Origin: Oscillibacter faecalis_A | GTDB taxonomy: Bacteria > Bacillota > Clostridia > Oscillospirales > Oscillospiraceae | Length of the DNA: 64,000 nucleotides | NCBI RefSeq assembly: GCF_029218125.1 | Contig: NZ_JARFXX010000008.1 | Span: 1-64,000, forward strand | Direction of reading: 5' to 3' | Part shown: one piece after another, positions 58,540 through 64,000 of the stretch | Layout: every line of letters begins with the position of its first letter | Numbering within the stretch: the stretch's first letter is position 1 | Notes under the pieces: generated by a model | Database searches by the model: none | Seen by the model: the letters and a program-made list of their open reading frames with translations, nothing else | What the model was told of the DNA's origin: nothing | Translations under genes and position numbers: made by a program

Positions 58540-59743
58540 TGGCCTCAACCGGATGGAAGGCCGCTTCCGCCGCATTGTAGGGTGCCCGCTTGTCGCTGGC
58601 GGGTACCAATGTAGGCTTACCCGGCTGTTTCACGACCAGATCCTCTGCCACATTGGCGAAACCACGCTTGCCCAGAATCTTTTCCAGCGCCGGCGCGGTC
58701 ACGGGTTTTCGCTCCCACAGCAGAGCGGCATCCACGCCGCGTGCCTCCAAGGTCTTAAAGGCAGTGTCGGTATCGCCCCATGCCCGAGAGCCGCGGCCCT
58801 CCACGGCCTTGTAGCCGGGGATGTCCTTGCCGTCCAGGCAGGCTTTCAGGGCGTAGTCCTCCAGGTCCTTGTACCAGCTGATCAGGCCCTCGGCTTCCGC
58901 CAGAGCAGCGCCTACCTCAGCATCGGACAGCAGCGGCCCACTGTAATTGGCGGGGAGCTTGTCAGACCCGGCAGCCGGCGCGGTCTGATACTTTCGGCCG
59001 GCTTCCAGCACCGCCGCCGCCCGGGCGGAGCACTGTGCCTTTCCCCGGCACCAACGGCAGCAGTCTCCGGGGGTGGCGGGGGCTGTGCCTTCCAAAGCCC
59101 GCTGCGCGGCCGGAGCTACGAATTCACGCCCCCACTTCTGGAGTTCCGCGGCGGTTGTGTCCCAAGTCTTGACGCCCCCGGCATGTGGCTGCACGATGAT
59201 GAGCCTGACGTCCGTCAGCACATCACCGTAGATCATGCGGAAAGTCTGCAGGGCTCCCAGTGCGTAAAGCTGCATCTGGGGGTTATGCTCGGCTTCCACC
59301 GGGACACCGGAACCGTTCTTGTAGTCAACAACCGTGATCCGGTTGCCGCCGATCAGGATACAGTCCGAGGTACCGAAGCCCTCCGGCGCATACTCAGAGT
59401 AGTCCACCCGTACCTCCAGCGCCACAAACGGGGCGCTGGGGTAGGTCAGGGCTTCAGCTTTAACCGCCTCCAAGTAGGTCTCTGTAGCGTCTTCCATGTC
59501 GGGGGCATACGCTGGATCCCCACGGAATTTCTTCAGCCTGGCGTTGTAGGCACGCTTGCCAACGGGCTCGATAAAGTAGCTCCAGAGCTTGTACTCTCCG
59601 ATGGCGTGGGCCAAACGGCCGGCCTCCGCATACTGGCTGGGGGCCTCCGGGAACAGCTTCTGCATGTTCAGATACTGGGCGCAGCCGCTCCAGCCGACAA
59701 TACTCGACGCACCCAGGTCGGAATGTACTTCAGGCGTTGGCAT
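58532..59743 (-). CDS. DUF2800 Cas4/PD-(D/E)xK-type exonuclease
   Basis: 403 residues. SIVGWSGCAQYLNMQKLFPEAPSQYAEAGRLAHAIGEYKL at the N terminus, ALEVRVDYSEY...GFGTSDCILIGGNRITVVDYKNG near 115-145 (Asp, Glu-like and Lys of the nuclease core), and a Cys pair region GDCCRWCRGKAQCSARA as in Cas4-type iron-sulfur nucleases. It forms a recombination unit with DUF2815 and the polymerase. Confidence 0.9.
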   Translation of the reverse strand: MPTPEVHSDLGASSIVGWSGCAQYLNMQKLFPEAPSQYAEAGRLAHAIGEYKLWSYFIEPVGKRAYNARLKKFRGDPAYAPDMEDATETYLEAVKAEALTYPSAPFVALEVRVDYSEYAPEGFGTSDCILIGGNRITVVDYKNGSGVPVEAEHNPQMQLYALGALQTFRMIYGDVLTDVRLIIVQPHAGGVKTWDTTAAELQKWGREFVAPAAQRALEGTAPATPGDCCRWCRGKAQCSARAAAVLEAGRKYQTAPAAGSDKLPANYSGPLLSDAEVGAALAEAEGLISWYKDLEDYALKACLDGKDIPGYKAVEGRGSRAWGDTDTAFKTLEARGVDAALLWERKPVTAPALEKILGKRGFANVAEDLVVKQPGKPTLVPASDKRAPYNAAEAAFHPVEANA

Positions 59744-60162
59744 CAGATCTGCGCCCCCAATCCCCGCATAGCCTGGACAAAGGCGGCGGTCTGCTCTTGC
59801 GGCAGCTGAGTCAAAGACTGGAGCCCGAACTGCTGCAGAAGACCATTGAGCGCAGCCAGCTTCTCCGGGCCCTGCTGGGCCAGCATAGCACCGGCGCGGG
59901 CGATGTCGTCAATGCTGTACTTGGGGGTACCGGTGGGGATTGCGGGGGCAGGAACAGGAACAGGGGCAGGAACAGGAACAGGGGCAGGGGCAGGGGCAGA
60001 AACAGGCGCTGCGGCAACGGTGGGTGTCACGGGGGCAGATGCCGGAACGTTGGCTGCGACCGATGCCGCAGTGGCGACCTTGCCGGTGATAGCCTGCGCC
60101 AGCAGTGCCAGATCGGGGAAACGAATCTCCCCCTGAACATTGACATTGATCTGTGTATTCAT
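59743..60162 (-). CDS. Phage protein with Pro/Ala linker, unknown
   Basis: 139 residues from the ATG at 60162 behind AAGGAGG; the frame is open to 60369. MNTQINVNVQGEIRFPDLALLAQAITG, then a long Ala/Pro/Val linker encoded by near-repeats, then YSIDDIARAGAMLAQQGPEKLAALNGLLQQFGLQSL. The two ends are conserved-looking modules joined by a flexible linker. The stop overlaps the DUF2800 start. Confidence 0.75.
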   Translation of the reverse strand: MNTQINVNVQGEIRFPDLALLAQAITGKVATAASVAANVPASAPVTPTVAAAPVSAPAPAPVPVPAPVPVPAPAIPTGTPKYSIDDIARAGAMLAQQGPEKLAALNGLLQQFGLQSLTQLPQEQTAAFVQAMRGLGAQI

Positions 60163-60304
60163 AAATAAGTCCTCCTTATTAAAATTGCGGTTATTAACCC
60201 CGCCCTCTGCCGGACGCCCCGCGGCTAACCTGCTCGGGGCAGCCCGGCAAAAAGAGAGTTGCGGGCGCCGGGAACGCCCGGCAGAAGGCTGGATAGGATA
60301 CGTG
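60163..60304. other. GC-rich structured gap
   Basis: No gene. It contains several GC hairpins (for example around GCCGGGaacGCCCGGC near 60267-60282) and, on the minus strand, a CTCTCTTTTT run that could make a weak terminator. Confidence 0.4.
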
Positions 60305-60751
60305 TCATTCCGGAAGGCAAAGCTGCCCGGCGGCGTATGCGTCATAGAGAGTCTGCCCGTTGCGGCCAACGAAGTAAGGAAGGAATACCTGGCCTACGTC
60401 GACCATCTCTGTCTCGAGAATGGCGAGCTGCGCGGTCAGCCAGTCCTTGACGATCCGCCAGGCCACACGCTCTGCCTGTTCTGGAGAGGCGTCAATTTTG
60501 GAACGGTCCCGCCGCTTCGGGTCAGCTTTCTGGCGCTGCAGAACCATGCGTACACGCTCAGCGTTACCAGGAAGCCGAACTGCTCGCTCTCCATCCGGTG
60601 TGATGATGGAGAAGCAGATTGCCAAAACCCGGCCGTTGTCATCGTAGTCGAACATGACCTTCCGGGCACCATGGTCGGCCAGCGCCTTATGGATGTCGCT
60701 CACGGTCTGGGAGACCGAAACGGTCGTGGTATAGTTTTTCAAAGCGGCCAT
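60305..60751 (-). CDS. Conserved phage protein of unknown function
   Basis: 148 residues from the ATG at 60751 (AGGAGG site); the frame is open to 60931. LKNYTTTVSVSQTVSDIHKALADHGARKVMFDYDDNGRVLAICFSIITPDGERAVRLPGNAERV... WRIVKDWLTAQLAILETEMVDVGQVFLPYF. A widely shared phage and plasmid protein with no assigned role. Confidence 0.8.
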   Translation of the reverse strand: MAALKNYTTTVSVSQTVSDIHKALADHGARKVMFDYDDNGRVLAICFSIITPDGERAVRLPGNAERVRMVLQRQKADPKRRDRSKIDASPEQAERVAWRIVKDWLTAQLAILETEMVDVGQVFLPYFVGRNGQTLYDAYAAGQLCLPE

Positions 60752-60752
60752 C

Positions 60753-61442
60753 TCACTCCACCTCCTGCGCCACCCAGTAGACGGTGGCGGTACGGTGGCC
60801 CATCTGCAGGGCCTCGGCATGACTGCCGACGCATAGATCAATGTGGCGGCTGCCAACACCGGAGCCGGTATCGTCGGCACGGTAGTAATGGATCTCGCCG
60901 TCACCGTAATCCACCAGCACATCGGCCCCAAGCGGGATCACGGATGGATCTACCGCCACGGAGACATAGGGCGTGGCTCTGCGGCCGCTGGCTGTGATGC
61001 CATAGGCCGGGTGATCGGGGGCTTTGCCGCAGCACCGCTGGCAGATGCAGTAATGGGTCACGGTGACATTCTCCAGAACGTGGGCCTGATCCAGTCTCAG
61101 AGGCTCCTGAGCCGGGGTGTCATCCCCAGACAGCTGCCCATTATCGGTAATCGCTGATGATGGGGGAGTGGTAGGCTTCTCGGCGGCCTTGGCCGAGATC
61201 ACCAACGCTACTCCGGCGATCAGGGCGGCGAGGATCAGAGCAAGGATGGCGTTCAGCTTCCAAGCCCTGGCAGATTCCTGAGCGGCTCTGGCCCTCCGGT
61301 GCGCCTGCCGGGCACGTTCGGCAGAGGCTTCCAGTTCTGTGGCTGCATGGTGCTCCTGCGCCAGCCAAGCGACCTGCAGCGCATCAACATCCGCCCTCAG
61401 CTGGGACACCTGACGGTGCAGTTTTTCAGATCTCTGGCTCAT
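60753..61442 (-). CDS. Membrane-anchored 3D-domain protein
   Basis: 229 residues. Coiled coil at 1-60, one membrane segment near 62-84 (LNAILALILAALIAGVALVISA), then a 3D (Asp-Asp-Asp) domain from ~140: VTVTHYCICQRCCG, VAVDPSVIPLGADVLV, YRADDTGSGVGSRHIDLCVG. These resemble MltA/Sps-type lytic transglycosylase domains. Early-region location is odd for a lysin. Confidence 0.85.
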   Translation of the reverse strand: MSQRSEKLHRQVSQLRADVDALQVAWLAQEHHAATELEASAERARQAHRRARAAQESARAWKLNAILALILAALIAGVALVISAKAAEKPTTPPSSAITDNGQLSGDDTPAQEPLRLDQAHVLENVTVTHYCICQRCCGKAPDHPAYGITASGRRATPYVSVAVDPSVIPLGADVLVDYGDGEIHYYRADDTGSGVGSRHIDLCVGSHAEALQMGHRTATVYWVAQEVE

Positions 61443-61693
61443 GGCCTCACCCCCCTAATCAGCTGCAATAATTCTTCGTCCTGAAAGTGAACCGCCCGGT
61501 CCAGCTTTCGCAGTTCATCGATGTTCCACTTCACACGGCCACGGAAGCGCCCGGAAACAACGCCCTCCTCCACGCCCATCTGCTCACCGAGGTCTCTCTG
61601 AGAACGTATGCCCTCTCTGGACATCGCCACCCTGATAATACGGTTGCGGGTTTCCAGCAATTTTGCGGGCCTTACAATATCTCTCGCTTTCAT
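61439..61693 (-). CDS. HTH regulator (early operon)
   Basis: 84 residues: ...RIIRVAMSREGIRSQRDLGEQMGVEEGVVSGRFRGRVKWNIDELRKLDRAVHFQDEELLQLIRG, a lambda-Cro-like HTH with RDLGEQMGVEEGVVSGRF as the recognition part. It overlaps the 3D-domain gene start by four bases. Probably an early control protein. Confidence 0.75.
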   Translation of the reverse strand: MKARDIVRPAKLLETRNRIIRVAMSREGIRSQRDLGEQMGVEEGVVSGRFRGRVKWNIDELRKLDRAVHFQDEELLQLIRGVRP

Positions 61694-61704
61694 AATCCCT
61701 CCTG

Positions 61705-62001
61705 CTACTGAGCCTGCACAACGCCCATGTAAGCCATGGCGAGCTGCCGCTTGTCATCTGGGAGTCCGTCAAACTCCTTGGCGTATTGCTGGGCCTCTGC
61801 TGACAGCGCATAGGCCCCTCTCCCGAGCAGGTAGTCCACCGACACTCCAAAATGGTCGGCAACCTTTGCAAGGTTTTCTACACTCGGCGATGCGGTTTCC
61901 CAGCGGCGGATGGTTGCGTTAGCGAGGCCGCAGTCTCGTTCCAGCCTCGCGATACTGGTGTTGTTCGCTTCACAGAGTTGCTGTATCCGTTGGAATAGCA
62001 C
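61705..62001 (-). CDS. Cro-like XRE regulator
   Basis: 98 residues: MLFQRIQQLCEANNTSIARLERDCGLANATIRRWETASPSVENLAKVADHFGVSVDYLLGRG, an XRE HTH. First gene of the leftward operon; its DNA-reading helix (GLANATIRRWE) is close to that of the rightward repressor (DFGNGTIRRWD), so both may bind the same operators, as Cro and CI do. Confidence 0.87.
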   Translation of the reverse strand: MLFQRIQQLCEANNTSIARLERDCGLANATIRRWETASPSVENLAKVADHFGVSVDYLLGRGAYALSAEAQQYAKEFDGLPDDKRQLAMAYMGVVQAQ

Positions 62002-62029
62002 ATTTTCACTCCTTTCATTCTATTTCCGC

Positions 62030-62058
62030 TTGACAACGATTAGAAAATAAGCTATTAT
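62030..62058 (+). promoter_or_regulatory. Rightward lysogeny promoter
   Basis: TTGACA (62030-62035), 17-bp spacer, TATTAT (62053-62058). The operator TAAGCTATT (62048-62056) covers the -10. It reads toward the repressor gene at 62224. Confidence 0.82.
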
Positions 62059-62184
62059 TGTGGCGTAACAAATCCATACGCAACGGCTACTCATGTTTGT
62101 TGGCGCATCCGTAAGTAGCTTATGTGCTATTGAATAGCTTACAAGCGAAGTATAGCATTTTATTGTATGGCTGTCAATAGCTAA
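62048..62184. promoter_or_regulatory. Four operator-like repeats of the phage switch
   Basis: TAAGCTATT at 62048-62056; its complement form AGTAGCTTA at 62114-62122, AATAGCTTA at 62133-62141 and AATAGCTAA at 62176-62184. They overlap or flank both promoters. Confidence 0.65.
62149..62177 (-). promoter_or_regulatory. Leftward early promoter
   Basis: Minus strand TTGACA (62172-62177), 17-bp spacer, TATACT (62149-62154): near-perfect consensus. It reads toward the Cro-like gene with a ~145-bp leader that crosses the rightward promoter. Confidence 0.87.
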
Positions 62185-62223
62185 TTTGCGAATATTGGGA
62201 TAGAATTTGGGAGGTTATTCGCT

Positions 62224-62553
62224 ATGACGCTAATGCAGCGCATTAAGCAATTGTGCGACAGCCACGGAGAAACTTTGGCTTCTCTTGAGCGAAAAATGGA
62301 CTTTGGAAATGGTACTATTCGCAGATGGGATAATGCAACACCGTCCGGTGACAAGCTCGCAAAGGTAGCAGATTTTTTTCATGTATCTGTCGATTATCTC
62401 CTCGGAAGAGATATTAACGGAGGAAACGACAGCAACGTCCCTGATGAAAACTTTATCATTCTGAGCCGTAATGCAAAAAAGCTGTCTCCGGAGAAGCGGA
62501 AACAGCTGTTAGATATGGCCAAGGTCATGTTTGAGGAGGAATTTAAAGATTGA
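62224..62553 (+). CDS. CI-like XRE phage repressor
   Basis: 109 residues: MTLMQRIKQLCDSHGETLASLERKMDFGNGTIRRWDNATPSGDKLAKVADFFHVSVDYLLGRD is an XRE HTH; the short C terminus (LSPEKRKQLLDMAKVMFEEEF) likely dimerises. There is no LexA-type peptidase, so induction probably depends on the ImmA-type protease next door, as in ICEBs1 ImmR/ImmA. GGGAGG site at 62209-62214. Confidence 0.88.
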   Translation: MTLMQRIKQLCDSHGETLASLERKMDFGNGTIRRWDNATPSGDKLAKVADFFHVSVDYLLGRDINGGNDSNVPDENFIILSRNAKKLSPEKRKQLLDMAKVMFEEEFKD

Positions 62554-63158
62554 TCCGTTACCCGAACTACAGGAGAGCCACTAATGCGGCATATGAACTT
62601 CTGATACACTACGCATCGTTTTCACTGGCAACAAATGTATTTGCTATCGCTGAAAACTTTTTAGGCAACTGCAAATTGCTTACATACGGTCAAGCAAGTT
62701 TCCTATATGGCTATACAGTGGGAAATCTTTTAGAGGTTAGTGAATTTGGTTTTTCCATTGTAAACGGAGATAAGCGCATTATCTTGTACAACGAAGCAAT
62801 GCCGCTTGGTTCTATTCGCTTTACTATTGCGCATGAAATTGGACATTTCATTCTGAAGCACCGAGACGAACACGATTCGGCCGTAGAAAAAGAAGCGAAC
62901 TGCTTTGCGCGGAATCTCCTTTGTCCCCTCCCTGTCGCATGTAACCTATGCGCAAACTCAGTGCAAAGCTATGTCAGTCTATTTAATGTAACACCTAAAA
63001 TGGCAACGGTAGCTTTTGAAAGGCAAGAGGACGATCGAGATAATATAAGTCTCCAAAATTGGGGCTTGTTTTCTGAAATGTTAGAAGCCTGCATGGAGTG
63101 TTTTGTAGATACCGATGAGTACAATTCGTACCTCGACAGTTCGATCCTCGTATCTTGA
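62550..63158 (+). CDS. ImmA/IrrE family metallo-endopeptidase
   Basis: 202 residues from a TTG at 62550 that overlaps the repressor stop, with GAGGAGG upstream. The zinc-binding motif IAHEIGHFILKH has His95, Glu96 and His99. The family cleaves the paired repressor after DNA damage; the tight coupling here supports that role (inference). Confidence 0.9.
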   Translation: MIRYPNYRRATNAAYELLIHYASFSLATNVFAIAENFLGNCKLLTYGQASFLYGYTVGNLLEVSEFGFSIVNGDKRIILYNEAMPLGSIRFTIAHEIGHFILKHRDEHDSAVEKEANCFARNLLCPLPVACNLCANSVQSYVSLFNVTPKMATVAFERQEDDRDNISLQNWGLFSEMLEACMECFVDTDEYNSYLDSSILVS

Positions 63159-63186
63159 TGTCTGGGGGCTGATATATGGCCAGATA

Positions 63187-63265
63187 AAATAAAAACCGCC
63201 CCCGGTGCTGGAACACCGAGAGCGGCCATAAGGGTGATAGCATTGACACCGCATATCACCCTTTC
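63187..63265 (+). terminator. Hairpins between the ImmA gene and the integrase
   Basis: A GC-rich stem-loop around CGGTG/CACCG near 63195-63222, then a 10-bp stem AAGGGTGATA/TATCACCCTT (about 63230-63264). They likely end the repressor transcript. No clean T-run. Confidence 0.55.
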
Positions 63266-63294
63266 ATATTACATAAATATGGGAGGAAAATCAA

Positions 63295-64000
63295 GTGGTA
63301 GTTCCAAAAGCGCGGAAATTGCCGTCGGGTACATGGTTTATCCAACTGCGGTTAGGCGGCGAAAGCATCCCGGTAACAGCACGCAACGAAAAGAAATGCA
63401 TATTGGAAGCCCAGTCGATCAAAGCGGAGTATCTGGCAGGGAAACGGGTGTCTCAAGAGCATGAGGAGGAAAAAGAAAGCGCCACACTGACAATGGCGAT
63501 GGATGACTACATAGACAGCAAGAGCAACACGCTTTCTCCCGCCACAATTCGGGGATATCGGAAGATTCAAAAATTCCGCTTCCAGAGCATCATGCAGGAA
63601 GATGTGGATGCCCTTGCCGCAAAGCCCGAAAAGGAATGGCAGGTCATCGTCAATGATGAAGCCGCACTCTGCGCGCCAAAGTACCTGAAAAACGCTTATG
63701 GCTTCGTCAAGAGCGTTATTCGGTATTCAACGGGGCAAATGATACCAGAGGTCAAGCTGAGCGCTCCTATACCATCTGAGCGGGCCTTCCTGATGCCTGA
63801 TGAGATCATTCCATTCGTAGAAGCTGTCAGGGGAACCTTCTTCGAGGTTCCTGCGCTGCTGGCGCTATCCTCTATGCGTATTTCCGAGATACAGGCGCTC
63901 CGGTGGGAGAACGTCTCGAAGAACCCGGATTTCATCCGAACCACCGGGGCCGTAGTTCTGGACAGCCAGAATAAGCTCACAAAAAAGAAACAAGGGAAGA
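63295..64000 (+). CDS. int: Phage integrase (5' part; cut by the window edge)
   Basis: At least 235 codons from a GTG at 63295 with GGGAGG eight bases upstream. N-terminal AP2-like arm-binding segment (KARKLPSGTWFIQLRLGGESIPVTARNEKKC), core-binding domain (TLTMAMDDYIDSKSNTLSPATIRGYRKI), then the start of the catalytic domain with LSSMRISEIQALRWENV supplying the first catalytic Arg. A tyrosine recombinase; the rest lies outside. Confidence 0.92.
   Translation, partial: MVVPKARKLPSGTWFIQLRLGGESIPVTARNEKKCILEAQSIKAEYLAGKRVSQEHEEEKESATLTMAMDDYIDSKSNTLSPATIRGYRKIQKFRFQSIMQEDVDALAAKPEKEWQVIVNDEAALCAPKYLKNAYGFVKSVIRYSTGQMIPEVKLSAPIPSERAFLMPDEIIPFVEAVRGTFFEVPALLALSSMRISEIQALRWENVSKNPDFIRTTGAVVLDSQNKLTKKKQGK

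Larger units (their letters stand above)
28203..64000 (-). mobile_element. Siphovirus-type prophage (right end outside the window)
   Basis: Continuous phage gene order: lysis, tail, head, portal, terminase, replication, regulators, repressor, integrase. Nearly all genes are on the minus strand, with the lysogeny module at 62.2-64 kb on the plus strand. No attachment repeat could be identified because the right end is cut off. All expected head-tail modules are present and intact, so it may be functional. Confidence 0.93.

Overview
The window looks like a chromosomal segment of a GC-rich gut Clostridium-class bacterium (Oscillospiraceae-like). The clues are the rpsF-ssb-rpsR operon, MutS2, RecO, a sporulation-type DacF carboxypeptidase, AGGAGG ribosome binding sites, sigma-A promoters and SLH-anchored surface proteins. 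Species cannot be read from the sequence.

Bases 1-12.1 kb are host backbone: the 3' part of an SLH surface protein made of near-identical 399-bp repeats, a pyruvyl-transferase/FrhB fusion, a dCMP deaminase, mutS2, recO, rpsR-ssb-rpsF, dacF, and four tRNA genes (Ser-CGA, Gly-CCC, Leu-TAA, fMet-CAT).

Bases 12.04-26.42 kb are two integrative elements in tandem at the 3' half of tRNA-fMet. E1 (about 4 kb) carries an integrase, a structured ~295-bp repeat pair, a broken DUF3847 gene and a TraX-like membrane protein. E2 (about 10.4 kb) carries an integrase differing from the first by one residue, the same repeat family, and a cargo of a LAL-type LuxR regulator plus a 1723-residue SLH surface protein. 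The right end of E2 joins the 3' half of a different tRNA, tRNA-Arg(ACG), so the array is chimeric. A third, unrelated integrase follows that tRNA fragment.

Bases 28.2-64 kb are most of a siphovirus-type prophage, cut at the right edge inside its integrase. Leftward from 62.0 kb run early regulators, a 3D-domain protein, replication and recombination genes (DUF2800, DUF2815, family A polymerase, prim-pol/VapE helicase, VRR-NUC, SNF2 helicase), a sigma-region-4-like regulator, terminase, portal, head, tail and lysis genes. Rightward run a CI-like repressor, an ImmA/IrrE protease and the integrase. Two consensus promoters face each other across four copies of an operator-like motif. A folded leader and an intrinsic terminator precede the terminase genes, and a second intrinsic terminator lies inside the late operon, which suggests antitermination control.
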